Under the pieces are notes generated by a model. It saw nothing but the letters and a program-made list of their open reading frames with translations. It made no database searches and had not been told where the DNA came from. DNA of 64,000 bases from UBA10649 sp963755335 (lineage in GTDB: Bacteria; Actinomycetota; Actinomycetes; S36-B12). The stretch's first letter is position 1. Each line of letters opens with the position of its first letter. The DNA lies in contig CAVWJW010000004.1 of the NCBI GenBank assembly GCA_963755335.1, positions 496,001-560,000 on the forward strand, given 5' to 3'. Position numbers and translations under genes: made by a program. This document shows, piece by piece, positions 9,946 to 20,071 of this stretch.

Positions 9946-10046
9946 GACAGGGACCTTGGTCCCGGCCCCGGTGGGACTTTCGGCGAACGGGTGCGCTTGT
10001 GAACGCGGGGACAATGGGAGCACCACCCATCGCCCCGGAGGCCCCT

Positions 10047-10811
10047 GTGTCGTACTACAAGATGTCCGTCCTCGAAGAGACCGGCTACGTCGTCCTGGAC
10101 TCCTACGGCGGCGTCGTCGACCCGTCCGAGTGGATGAGCCTGGAGTACGTCGACTGGAAGTCCTCCGGCGACACCCGGTTCGCCCCGATCGCCAGCGCCC
10201 AGGGCGAGATCGGCTGCAACGCGTTCTGGCACTCCGAGCCGCCCCGCTGCGACAAGGACGGCATCTGGATCGACAGCCAGGTCGCCAAGGCCCCGACCCT
10301 CGTCGAGCGGGTCAAGGAGGTCGACGCCCGCGTCGGCCGCTGTCGCGTCATCGAGCTGCAGGCGAACTCGTACGCCGACGCGCTGTACAACTCGCACCTC
10401 GACGACAACAACCGCCGCAACCCCGATGGCGAGGGCTGGGTCATCCGCTCCTTCATGCAGCTGACCGACAACCCGCACTCGTTCATGATCCTGCGCGAGG
10501 ACATCGACGATCCGAGCACCGAGACCCGCCTTGCCCTGCCGGCCGGCGCCCAGCTGGTGGTCGACTCCGAGCGCATGTGGCATTCGGTGTGGCACGTCGG
10601 CGACGAGCCCCGCTACTGCCTGATCAACTCCTTCGAGTCGGGCCCGGCCCTGGAGAAGTGGATCTTCGAGCGCAACCCGGTCACGAAGGTCGAGTCGGCC
10701 CACCTGGATCCGGAGTTCGCGCGGGCGATGGAGGACGAGGCGCAGACCCGCCGCGCCGCCCGCACGGCTCACTACGGCTACGACCCGTCCCGGGTGTACT
10801 CGGAGATGTAG
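10047..10811 (+). CDS. Conserved protein, possible 2-oxoglutarate/Fe(II)-type oxygenase fold
   Basis: 254 residues, no named family recognised. It has SHLDDNNRR (a possible H-x-D pair), then about 70 residues later MWHSVWHVGDEPRYCLINSF, with a distal His and a downstream Arg; this spacing and order resemble the facial triad of 2OG oxygenases such as Asp/Asn hydroxylases. PAGAQLVVDSERMWH is also cupin-like. The start GTG at 10047 has CCGGAGG at the right distance; an in-frame ATG at 10014 is possible. The enzyme reading is inference only. Confidence 0.6.
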   Translation: MSYYKMSVLEETGYVVLDSYGGVVDPSEWMSLEYVDWKSSGDTRFAPIASAQGEIGCNAFWHSEPPRCDKDGIWIDSQVAKAPTLVERVKEVDARVGRCRVIELQANSYADALYNSHLDDNNRRNPDGEGWVIRSFMQLTDNPHSFMILREDIDDPSTETRLALPAGAQLVVDSERMWHSVWHVGDEPRYCLINSFESGPALEKWIFERNPVTKVESAHLDPEFARAMEDEAQTRRAARTAHYGYDPSRVYSEM

Positions 10812-10825
10812 TCCCGAACGCGCGA

Positions 10826-10859
10826 GAAGGCCCGGCTGCCCAAGGGCTGCCGGGCCTTC
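10826..10859 (+). terminator. Rho-independent-like terminator
   Basis: GAAGGCCCGGC (10826-10836) pairs with GCCGGGCCTTC (10849-10859) around a 12-nt loop, 15 bases after the stop of the preceding gene. Confidence 0.75.
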
Positions 10860-10864
10860 CGCTA

Positions 10865-10960
10865 CCCGAGGACCGGTCAGGGCTCCGGTTCTCGGGGGCT
10901 CGTGCCACCGGATCGGTGGTCGCGTTCGGCTGTCGGTCAGGGCTCCAACAGCCGAACGCG
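10865..10960. repeat. Two adjacent hairpins with identical loop sequence
   Basis: Hairpin 1 spans 10865-10896 (CCCGAG-ACCGG type stem) and hairpin 2 spans 10921-10960 (CGCGTTCGGCTGT with its exact complement). The stems differ but both enclose the same bases, GGTCAGGGCTCC. The rest of the 271-base gap up to 11,082 shows no gene. Confidence 0.55.
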
Positions 10961-11082
10961 TCGGCAGTTCGTATCCATGCGCGGCTACTCCCTGCACTGT
11001 CGAAAATATGCCCGGTCAGCGCGGGATGCCACAGTCAGTTATGGCGTTGACTGTCCAATGGACGTACACGCCTGGTCAGCGG

Positions 11083-12132
11083 CTAGCTCGCCTTGCGGAC
11101 CGGCATCTGCCGCCGTCCGCTGCGGGTGTGGCTGAAGAGGTCCTTGGGGTCCTCGGGCGTGGGTACCAGCTCGACGTCGATGCCGATGTCGCGCAGCATC
11201 GCCTGCTCGTACACGTAGCGGAGGGCGGTGTAGTCCTCGAGGGCGAAGCCGACGGAGTCGAAGATGGTGACCTGATCGGCGGAGTCGCGTCCGGTGGCAC
11301 GGCCCACGAGCACCTCCCACAGCTCGGTCACGGGAAAGTCCGCCGGCAGCTGCTGGATGTCGCCCTCGAGTCGGCTCTGCGGCTCGTACTCGCAGAACAC
11401 CTTGCCGGCTCGCAGGACGTCCGCGTGCAGTTCCGTCTTGCCCGGGCAGTCCCCGCCCACGCCGTTGATGTGCATGCCCGGCTCGATCATGTCGGGCGTC
11501 AGGATCGTCGCGTACGCCTTGTCCGCGGTGATCGTCGTGACGATGTCGGCTCCTGCCACAGCCTGCTTGACGCTGCCCGCCCGCGTGACGGTGAGGGCAC
11601 TGAACTCTGCGAGGTTGTCGACCATCTTCTGGGTGGCGTACGGGTCGATGTCGTAGACCCGCACCTCCTCGATCCCAAGAACCGTGTGGAAGGCGAGTGC
11701 CTGGAACTCGCTCTGCGCGCCGTTGCCGATGAGCGCCATGACGCGTGAGTCGCGACGAGCCAGCGTGCGCGCCGCCATCACGGACGTCGCGCAGGTGCGC
11801 AGGGCGGTGGCCAGGGTCAGCTCCGACAGCAGCACTGGATAGCCGGTCCCGACCTCGGCGAGCACGCCGAACGCCATGACCGTTGGCAGGCCGAGCACGG
11901 TGTTGCCGGGGTGCCCGTTCACGTACTTGAAGGAGAACCGCTTGTCATCCGAGATGGGCATGAGCTCGATGACACCGATCGCCGAATGGCTGGCGAGACG
12001 GGCGGACTTCTCGAAGTCCGGCCACCGCGAGAAGTCGTCCTGCACGGCGTCGGCCAGCTGCCCGATCATCGTCGCAAGGCCGATATCGGTGATGAGGTCA
12101 GCCATCGCAGGGACATCGACGAATCGGGTCAT
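11083..12132 (-). CDS. Ornithine cyclodeaminase family protein
   Basis: 349 residues of the ornithine cyclodeaminase/mu-crystallin family, which converts L-ornithine to L-proline and ammonia using bound NAD. SFKYVNGHPGN is the substrate region with its Lys, VMALIGNGAQSEFQALA is the Rossmann dinucleotide loop, and VGGDCPGKTELHADVL and LFDSVGFALEDYTAL-type blocks follow (here VTIFDSVGFALEDYTA). The ATG at 12132 is chosen for its GGGAGAG ribosome site; an upstream in-frame extension has no family match. Its neighbours are a PAS-AraC regulator and putA, which oxidises proline, so ornithine to proline to glutamate is a sensible pathway. Other family members act on alanine or lysine. Confidence 0.85.
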   Translation of the reverse strand: MTRFVDVPAMADLITDIGLATMIGQLADAVQDDFSRWPDFEKSARLASHSAIGVIELMPISDDKRFSFKYVNGHPGNTVLGLPTVMAFGVLAEVGTGYPVLLSELTLATALRTCATSVMAARTLARRDSRVMALIGNGAQSEFQALAFHTVLGIEEVRVYDIDPYATQKMVDNLAEFSALTVTRAGSVKQAVAGADIVTTITADKAYATILTPDMIEPGMHINGVGGDCPGKTELHADVLRAGKVFCEYEPQSRLEGDIQQLPADFPVTELWEVLVGRATGRDSADQVTIFDSVGFALEDYTALRYVYEQAMLRDIGIDVELVPTPEDPKDLFSHTRSGRRQMPVRKAS

Positions 12133-12217
12133 CAGCTCTCCCACCAGGGCACGCCGTACGTGGCGTCGATTCATGCTAGTTAGACGACGCCAAGGTGGCC
12201 TGCCAGAACCGAGCGGG

Positions 12218-12967
12218 TCACCGACCCTTGCGGTACGCCCCCGGAGTGAGGCCGAGGACCGCACGGAACTGCTTGGTGAACGAGCTCTGGTCGTAGAACC
12301 CGCACTCGGCGGAGACGTCGCCGAGTGTTCGGCGGGTGGTGCTGATCAGCTGCACGGCGTGCTCGATCCGCAGGCGCTGCACGAGTCGCTGCGGACTTGT
12401 GCCCAGCGTCCGGCGGCACACGCGCTCGAGCTGCTTCGGTGACAGCTCGGCGAGGGCGGCCATCTCGGACACCCGCCAGGGGTGGCCCACGTCGGCACGG
12501 ATGTGCTCGATCACGTCGGCGAGGCCGGAGTGCGAGCTGTCGAACTGCGACTGGAGGTCGATGGACAGGACAGCAAGCCCCCACACCCGTCCGTCGGCGT
12601 CCACGAGTCGCGACTTCGACGTGACGTACCAGCCGATGTCGCCGTCGGCACGGACGATCAGCTCGAGGTGGTGCTGGAGCGGCTTCCCGGTCGTCAGGAC
12701 GCGGGCGTCCTGGGCGGCGTACGAGTGAGCGAAGTCGATGGGGAACAGCTCGTCCACGGTGCGACCCACGATGGCGTCAGGCTCGAGCCCGAGGCGTCGG
12801 GCGAAGCCGGTGTTGCTCCACAGGTAGGTGCCGTCGGGAGACTTCAGACAGCCGAGGACCTGGGGCAGACCGTCGACCAGTTCGGCGAATGCACTGGCGG
12901 ACGGGGGCAGTGCCTGCGTCGGGAGGCCTCCGACCGACGCCGGATTTTGTATTAATGCGACAGTCAC
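12218..12967 (-). CDS. PAS-domain AraC-family transcriptional regulator
   Basis: About 249 residues. A PAS domain occupies residues 15-130 (LKSPDGTYLWSNTGFARRLG, IVGRTVDELFPIDFAHSY). A C-terminal AraC double HTH follows (LAELSPKQLERVCRRTLG, and GDVSAECGFYDQSSFTKQFR then GLTPGAYRKGR). It lies between ornithine cyclodeaminase and putA and diverges from putA with about 40 bases between them, so it probably controls both in response to ornithine or proline. Start uncertain: GTG 12967 is used here, while a TTG at 12985 lies in the same frame. Confidence 0.85.
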   Translation of the reverse strand: MTVALIQNPASVGGLPTQALPPSASAFAELVDGLPQVLGCLKSPDGTYLWSNTGFARRLGLEPDAIVGRTVDELFPIDFAHSYAAQDARVLTTGKPLQHHLELIVRADGDIGWYVTSKSRLVDADGRVWGLAVLSIDLQSQFDSSHSGLADVIEHIRADVGHPWRVSEMAALAELSPKQLERVCRRTLGTSPQRLVQRLRIEHAVQLISTTRRTLGDVSAECGFYDQSSFTKQFRAVLGLTPGAYRKGR

Positions 12968-13008
12968 AAGCAGACTGTGGCACAAGACGCGGGTGGTGCA
13001 CTAGACAC

Positions 13009-16000
13009 ATGACGACAGCGCACGCGCCCGGCGTGGACCTCGACCTCCCCTCCGACGACGTGCTCATCGCGCAGGCGGAGGAGCTGGCGCTTCGCATGCT
13101 CACCCGTGCCGACTCGATCACCACGAGGAGCGAGCGCTCGCGTGCGCAGCGACTCGGCGCCCTGCTCGCCGACGCAGCCGGCCGCGACCTGCTGCTCGAC
13201 CTCACCGATCAGGTGCTGCGCATCCGGGAGCCGCGGCGGTCGGCCCGCCGGCTGCACGACCTCGCGGCGGTCGCCGTGCCGACGTCGCTGGGTGTCTTCG
13301 ACCGGTTCGGCCTGAAGGCCCTCGGCATGGCGGCACCTCTGGCTCCGCGACTGGCAGAACGGGCCGTGGACTGGCGCATCGACCGCGACACCGCCGGAGT
13401 CATCCTGCCTGCCGACGACCCGGACTTCGCCGGGTACGTCGAGTCGCGCCGGAGCGACGGGTTCCGGCTCAACGTCAACGTCCTCGGCGAGTCGATCCTC
13501 GGCGACGGCGAGGCCACCGAGCGCTGCCGCAAGGTCGTCGAGCGGATCCGCCGCCCCGACGTCGACTACGTGTCGGTGAAGATCTCCGCCCTGTGCGCGA
13601 ACCTCGACGTGCTGGCCGACGACGACTCGATCTCCCGGATCGAGGGCCGCCTCCGTGAGGTGTACCGAGCGGCACGCGACTTCGACACCTTCGTCAACCT
13701 CGACATGGAGGAGTACCGCGACCTCGAGCTCTCCGTCCGCTCGTTCATGGCGATCCTCGACGAGCCCGAGTTCCGTGCGCTCTCGGCGGGGATCGTCCTG
13801 CAGGCGTACATTCCCGACTCACACGCGGCGCTCGAACGGCTGCTTGCGTGGGCGAACGCCCGCTACGCCAACGGTGGTGCCGGCATCAAGATCCGGCTCG
13901 TCAAGGGCGCCAACCTCGCGATGGAGCAGGTGGAGGCCGCGCTGCACGGGTGGCCGCAGGCGCCCTACCGGAGCAAGCTCGACGTCGACGCGTCGTACAA
14001 GCGGATGCTCGAACGCACGCTGCGCGCGGGCAACCCGGGAGCCGTGCGCGTCGGCGTGGCCAGCCACAACCTGTTCGAGATCGCGTGGGCGCTCACCATC
14101 GCGGGATATCTGGGTGCTCGCGACCGCATCGACGTCGAGATGCTCGAGGGGATGGCGCCTCCGCAGTCGCGCGCCGTGCTCGACGTGGCCGGTGACGTCC
14201 TGCTCTACGCGCCGATCGTGGAGAGCAAGGACCGCGAGGCGTCGATCGCCTACCTGTCGCGCCGCCTCGACGAGAACTCGTCGCCGGAGAACTTCCTCAA
14301 GTCACTCTTCGACATCACGCCGGGCTCGCCGGCCTGGCGTCGCGAGTCACAGCGCTTCCGCGCGTCGGTCGTGGCCCGACACGAGGTCAGCGCGCAGTCG
14401 CACCGCGTCCAGGATCGTTCACTCGACCGGGCGGCCACCCCTGTCGATGCTCCCTTCGCGAACGCCGTCGACACCGACTTCACGCGAGCCGGGAACCGCC
14501 GATGGATCGGTGACGCCATCGACCGGAGCACGGTGCCGGAGCCGAGGCTGATCGACACGATCGCGGAAGTCGACGAGGTCGTCCGCGCTGCCGGCGCGGC
14601 ACAGCAGACGTGGTCGCGTGACGTCGTGGCAGGAGCGCCGCGAACTGCTCCAGCGCGTCGGAGACGTGTTCGAGATCGATCGCGGTCGCACCATCGCCGT
14701 GATGGCCCGGACCGCCGGCAAGACGGTGGCCGAGGGCGACCCCGAGATCTCCGAGGCCGTCGACTTCGCGCGGTACGCCGCTCACTCCACGCATGCTCAC
14801 GAGGCACGCGTGGCGAACGGCCTTCGCTGGTCACCGCACCCTGTGGTGGTCGTGGCGGGGCCGTGGAACTTCCCGTACGCGATCCCGGCGAACGGCCTCG
14901 TCAGCGCCCTGGCCGCGGGCAGCGCCGTCATCATGAAGCCGGCCCCCGAGACCCGTGCGGTCGCTGCGGTGCTGGTCGAGCAGCTGCACCGGGCCGGCGT
15001 GCCGGACGACCTCGTGCAGCTCGCCTGCACGCCGGACGACGAAGTCGGCCGTCATCTGATCACGCATGACGACGTCGACATGGTCATGCTCACGGGCAGC
15101 TACGAGACCGCCTCGATGTTCCTCGACTGGAAGCCGAGCCTTCGGCTCGCGGCCGAGACCAGCGGGAAGAACGCACTGGTGATCACCGCCGCCGCGGACA
15201 TCGACCAGGCCATCAAGGACCTCGTGCGGTCAGCGTTCGGTCACGCTGGCCAGAAATGCTCGGCGGCCAGTCTCGCCATCGTCGAGGCCTCCGTCTACGA
15301 CGACCCGACGTTCCACCGTCGACTCGCCGACGCGGTGACGAGCCTGCGGGTCGGCCACTCGACCGACCCGGCCACGCGCGTCGGTCCGCTGATCGCGCCG
15401 CCGAGCGGCAACCTGCACCGCGGGCTCACGACGCTCGAGCCGGGAGAGACATGGCTCGTCGCACCTCACCAGCTCGACGACTCTGGGACGCAGTGGTCAC
15501 CGGGCGTCCGCGTCGGCGTTGCCGCTGGCTCGTGGTTCCACCTGAGCGAGTGCTTCGGCCCGGTGCTGGGCATCATGCGAGCCGCCTCGCTCGACGAGGC
15601 GATCGCCCTGCAGAACGCCCCGGAGTACGGGCTCACCGGCGGGATCCACAGCCTCGACCCGTCGGAGATCGAGCACTGGCTCGACAACGTTCTGGTGGGG
15701 AACGCCTACGTCAACCGGCACATCACCGGGGCGATCGTTCAACGGCAGCCGTTCGGCGGATGGAAGAGGTCCTCGGTCGGCGTCGGCTTCAAGCCCGGCG
15801 GACCGCATCACCTGGACGGCTACGGTCGATGGACCGATCCGGACGCGACGTTCGACGGCGCTGCCGCATCCTTCGAGTCTGCGTGGGCCGACCACTTCGC
15901 GCTGGCCGACGACCCGACCGGACTGGCTTGCGAGAGCAACGTCCTGCGCTATCGCCCGCTCGACTGCGTCATTGTCATCGTGCCCGGTGAGACCGACGTG

Positions 16001-16285
16001 ACCGCGCGGCTGGCGAAGGCGGCCTCGATCGTCACCGGGACGCGCGTGCTGCTCGCGCCGGACGAGACCGAGGCCCTTCGCCAGGCCGAGCTGCTCGCTG
16101 ACCCGGACTTCGCACGCATCCGAGCCCCGTTCGGGAGCACACCTGCACTGTGCTCGGCAGCGCATCGGCTCGGGATCGCCGTCGACGATGCACCCCTCAC
16201 AGCAGACGGCCACACCGAGCTCGCGCACTGGCTTCTGGAGCAGTCCGTTTCGCGCACGATGCACCGGTACGGCCGTCTGCTGTGA
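13009..16285 (+). CDS. putA: Bifunctional proline dehydrogenase / 1-pyrroline-5-carboxylate dehydrogenase, frameshifted
   Basis: Oxidises proline to P5C with FAD, then P5C/glutamate semialdehyde to glutamate with NAD. The PRODH barrel (residues about 100-440) shows VSVKISALCANLD, IKIRLVKGANLAMEQVEA, VASHNLFEIAWAL and VEMLEGMAPPQSRAV. The ALDH part shows RLAAETSGKNALVITAAADI with the general-base Glu, FGHAGQKCSAASLAIVE with the nucleophilic Cys, and NRHITGAIVQRQPFGGWKRS. A C-terminal extra domain follows. At 14614-14618 the frame shifts by one base between the two enzymes, so as written they would be two proteins. Family length and continuous homology favour one polypeptide. It begins 42 bases from the divergent AraC gene. 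Confidence 0.88.
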
Positions 16286-16379
16286 TGAATGCGAGCGTTA
16301 CGCGAGTCCGATCGGATTGACTCCCCATGGTCGGTGAGTAGCGTCGAAGACGTACTCGTGACCGTCGGGGAGGTGCACA

Positions 16380-17593
16380 GTGCGCATGCGTTCAGGACTC
16401 GTCCTCGCCGTCGCCGCGGGACTGCTCATCGGGTTCGCTCCAGCGACTTCGGCGCACGTGTCCGGCACGGATGGGTCCTCCGGTGACGCGTCGTTCGATT
16501 CGTCTGTCGTCGCACGGCTGGACGCTGCCCTGAAGGAGAGCCTGGGCGACCTGCCCGGAGGCGTGATCGCCGCGCTGTCCGTGCCGGGGAAGGGCACGTG
16601 GGTCAAGACGTACGGCGTGGCCAACGTCAAGTCGGGAGCGAGGCTGACGCCCGACACGCAGATGTCGGTCGCGTCGGAGACCAAGACGTTCACCGGCACC
16701 CTTGTTCTGCAAGCGGTGCAACTCGGACTGCTCAAGCTGAGCGATCCCTTGTCGACGTGGTATCCCGGCATTCCCAAGGCTGGCGAGATCACGGTGGCCA
16801 TGCTTCTCAATATGTCGTCGGGCATCGGCGATCACATGGGCGGCGACACGTACATCGACAAGTACTTCACCGAGACCGCCGCCAATCCGAGGATCGTCTA
16901 CAACCCGGAAGACCTCATCGCGGTGGGGACCGCCCACCCCGCGCGTTCGACGTGCCGGGCACCGCGTTCGCCTACTCGAACACCAACACGGTCCTGCTCG
17001 CCCGCATCCTCGAGAAGGTAACCGGGGACGCGTTCCAGGCCCTGTTGCACCGTTGGATCCTCGCCCCGATGGGCCTGGACCGGACGGAGCTGCGCACCAC
17101 CAGCGCGATGACCCCGCCGTCGGCGCAGATGTACACGTCGTATGAGCCGCTGATCGGCGGCCCCGCGATCGCCAACGTGACAGCGTGGCTCAACACGGCG
17201 GGCTGGTCGGCCGGGGCCATCCTGTCGACACTCGACGACCTCCAGACGTGGGCCCACGCCCTGGGGACGGGCGACGAAGTCCTGAGCAGGAAGATGCAGC
17301 GCGTTCGCATGTCGCAGTGCATCGATCGCGAGGGCAACGGCGTGCTCCAGTCGCAGTACTGCCTAGGCACAGGTGCGACCCGCATGGTGGCGACCGGCCA
17401 GGTCATCACGATCTGGCACACCGGGTTCATCCCCGGGGCGGTCAGCTACGTCGGCTACTACCCGCGCACCAAGGCCACCCTTGTGATCCTCGGCAACTAC
17501 GACGCGAACACGAGCATGGGACAGAACGTCGCCGACACCGCGATGCTCAGGATCCACGCCGCTGTGCCCGGCCTGCTCGGTCTAGCTATCTGA
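16380..17593 (+). CDS. Secreted serine hydrolase / beta-lactamase-like D-alanyl carboxypeptidase, frameshifted
   Basis: Class C beta-lactamase/DD-peptidase fold. An N-terminal signal peptide (GLVLAVAAGLLIGFAPATSA) is followed by the three catalytic motifs in order: SxxK in VASETKTFTGT, YxN in AFAYSNTNTV and HTG in IWHTGFIPG. Start GTG 16380, or ATG 16386. At about 16937-16946, inside a CGCG run, the frame is lost: the second half reads one base earlier, as if one base were missing or a CG pair added. Joined length is about 404 residues. Likely role is trimming cell-wall peptides or hydrolysing esters; it need not confer drug resistance. Confidence 0.82.
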
Positions 17594-17635
17594 GCGCGGA
17601 CCGATCGCGAGAACGCCACCCCGGGCGCGACCAAA

Positions 17636-18484
17636 TCAGGTGAACACCACCGTGCGATTGCCGTCGAGGATGATTCTGTCCTCGGCGAACAGTCGCACTG
17701 CGCGCGAGAGGACGACCCGCTCGATGTCGCGGCCGATCTCCGCGAGGTCCTCGGCCGAGTGATGGTGGTCCACTCGCTCGACGCCCTGCTCGATGATCGG
17801 CCCCTCGTCGAGGTCGGCGGTGACGAAGTGCGCGGTCGCGCCGATGAGCTTCACGCCGCGCGCGTGCGCCTGGTGGTAGGGCCGCGCTCCCTTGAACCCG
17901 GGCAGGAATGAATGGTGGATGTTGATCGCACGACCGGCCAGCACCGAGCAGGCGTGATCGGACAGCACCTGCATGTAGCGGGCCAGAACCACGAGGTCGA
18001 TCGCATGCTCGCGCACGAGCTCTAGGAGCCGCGCCTCCTGCTCTGGCTTGGTGTCCTTGGTCACCGGCAGGTGGACGTACTCGATGCCGTGCCGCTCGGC
18101 GATCCGCCGGCAGTCCTCGTGGTTCGACACGATCAGCGGGATCTCGACGGGCAGTTCGCCGCTCTCGAAGCGGTAGAGCAGGTCGACCAGGCAGTGGTCG
18201 TACTTCGACACGAGGATCAGGACGCGACGGCGCTGGCCCTCCGGGCGCAACGAGAGGGTCGGCGAGAACCGATCGAGGCGCGCGCCGAGGGCCGCCTTCA
18301 CCGTGTCGACGGATGACTCGGGTGACTCGAAGCGCGTGCGCAGCGAGAACACCTGCGTGTCCTCGTCGGTGAACTGCGCCTGCTCGAGGATGTTCCCGCC
18401 GATGTCGAGAAGCGCACCGGACGCAGCGTGGATGATGCCGGCGGCGTCGGGGCAGCGAAGCGTGAGGATGTACTTCTCGGTCAT
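17636..18484 (-). CDS. purU: Formyltetrahydrofolate deformylase
   Basis: 282 residues. Hydrolyses 10-formyl-THF to formate and THF, balancing one-carbon pools. N-terminal ACT domain (LRCPDAAGIIHAASGALL), then a formyltransferase fold with VSKYDHCLVDLLYR, LARYMQVLSD, AINIHHSFLPGFKGARPY (catalytic Asn and His) and GATAHFVTADLDEGPIIEQ (catalytic Asp). ATG at 18484 matches the family N-terminus. Confidence 0.93.
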   Translation of the reverse strand: MTEKYILTLRCPDAAGIIHAASGALLDIGGNILEQAQFTDEDTQVFSLRTRFESPESSVDTVKAALGARLDRFSPTLSLRPEGQRRRVLILVSKYDHCLVDLLYRFESGELPVEIPLIVSNHEDCRRIAERHGIEYVHLPVTKDTKPEQEARLLELVREHAIDLVVLARYMQVLSDHACSVLAGRAINIHHSFLPGFKGARPYHQAHARGVKLIGATAHFVTADLDEGPIIEQGVERVDHHHSAEDLAEIGRDIERVVLSRAVRLFAEDRIILDGNRTVVFT

Positions 18485-18556
18485 GCGGCGGAGCTCCTGA
18501 CGCGCATCAACGCTGCGCAATTGCGATTATTGGGACACCGAGCGAAAGGGAGCATT

Positions 18557-20059
18557 GTGGTTGTACGGGACGCCCCTCGCCTCGTCGATACCGTAGCCCC
18601 GCCGCACGGGGTAACCCTCAATGTGACCCTCCGCCGCTCGCTCGGCCGCTTCGACCTGCTGATGATGGCGGTCGCCGCCGTCATCTCCATCGACACCATC
18701 GGGACGGTCGCGGCGGGTGGCGGTACGGCTTTCGTGGCCATGCTGGCGCTGGTCGTGCTGTTCCTCGTGCCGTACGGCATGGTCTTCGCCGAGCTGACAT
18801 CGACGTTCACCGAAGAGGGCGGTCCCTACATGTGGGTCCGCCTGGCCTTCGGCCGGCTGGCGGGTGCGCTGGCGGTCTTCTTCTACTGGGTGACCAACCC
18901 CATCTGGCTCGGCGGCACCCTCGCGGCGCTCGCCGCGGCGACGTTCTCGCAGTACCTGCTCGACCTTGACGGCAACATGACAGTGACGTGGATCGTGCAG
19001 GCGCTCTTCATCTGGCTGGCCATCGCGGTGGCGATCATCAGCCTGCGTCGCGGCAAGTACATCATCACTGTCGGCGCCGTCGCCAAACTGCTGCTCGTCC
19101 TCCTGTTCACGGTCACGACGGTGGCCTATGCCCTGCAGAACGGTGTCCAGCCGCTGGCTCCCGGCTTCTTCAGCCCGACACTGGGTGGCTTCCTCGCGGT
19201 CGCGCCCATCCTGCTGTTCGCGCTTTCCGGCTTCGAGGCGGCATCCGGTGCGGCCGAGGAGATGCGCAACCCGACGCGTGACATGCCCGTCTCGATCGCC
19301 GGCTCGGGGCTCCTCGCCGCTGCCGTCTACCTGCTGCCGGTGCTGGCCGTCTTCCTCGTCATTCCCGCAGACGACATCACCGGAGTCGACGGATTCATGG
19401 CGGCCATCGCCACCGTTTTCGGTGTGTACGGCCCTGCAGCGAGCGCCATGACGGCCATCGCCGCGGCGACGTTCATCGTCGTCCTGCTCGCTCAGGGGGC
19501 GGCATGGATGGTCGCGACCGACCGGATGCAGGCGGTCGCCGGCGCGGACGGCGCATTCCCCGCCTACTTCGGGCGATTCAGCCCGCGGTTCGGCACGCCG
19601 CTGCGCGTCAACATCGCCTCGGGTGTAATCGCGACCGTGTTCATGACCGCTGCGCTGGTGATCCTCTCGGGGGCGGACGGCGACGCGGGCAGCCTGTTCA
19701 TGGTCGTGCTCGTCATGGCCACCACGACGCTGCTGATCTCCTACCTGGTGATCGTTCCCACCATGCTCGCGCTGCGACGCCGCTACCCGGACACGCCGCG
19801 GCCCTACCGCGTGCCCTTCGGCTGGGCGGGAGCATGGATCGTCACGATCATCGTCATGTTCTGGATCGCGCTGGGCACGATCGTCGCGGTCGCGCCCGGC
19901 GCCATCGAGGGAATGCTCGGCCTCGACTACGACTTCGTCGACATCTGGGGCCTCGACCAGGTGCGGGTCGAGGCGTTCACCGTCGGCACCCTCGTCATCC
20001 TCGCGGTCACCGCGCTCGCCGGCTACGCCTTCGCAAGGGTCAGCGCGCGTCGCTCGTGA
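18557..20059 (+). CDS. APC superfamily amino acid permease
   Basis: 500 residues with about 12 hydrophobic segments. The N-terminal segment ISIDTIGTVAAGGGTAFVAM and GGPYMWVRLAFGRLAGALAV are characteristic of the APC family, glutamate/GABA-antiporter-like branch. GTG 18557 has AAAGGGAG four bases upstream. It diverges from purU and lies upstream of glgX; neither neighbour indicates the substrate. An amino acid or amine is expected from the family. Confidence 0.82.
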   Translation: MVVRDAPRLVDTVAPPHGVTLNVTLRRSLGRFDLLMMAVAAVISIDTIGTVAAGGGTAFVAMLALVVLFLVPYGMVFAELTSTFTEEGGPYMWVRLAFGRLAGALAVFFYWVTNPIWLGGTLAALAAATFSQYLLDLDGNMTVTWIVQALFIWLAIAVAIISLRRGKYIITVGAVAKLLLVLLFTVTTVAYALQNGVQPLAPGFFSPTLGGFLAVAPILLFALSGFEAASGAAEEMRNPTRDMPVSIAGSGLLAAAVYLLPVLAVFLVIPADDITGVDGFMAAIATVFGVYGPAASAMTAIAAATFIVVLLAQGAAWMVATDRMQAVAGADGAFPAYFGRFSPRFGTPLRVNIASGVIATVFMTAALVILSGADGDAGSLFMVVLVMATTTLLISYLVIVPTMLALRRRYPDTPRPYRVPFGWAGAWIVTIIVMFWIALGTIVAVAPGAIEGMLGLDYDFVDIWGLDQVRVEAFTVGTLVILAVTALAGYAFARVSARRS

Positions 20060-20071
20060 CAGGATCGCCTG

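Noticed and set aside
14614..14618. Programmed frameshifting to make PutA
   Set aside because: No slippery heptamer or downstream pseudoknot is evident, and the same kind of shift hits many unrelated genes.
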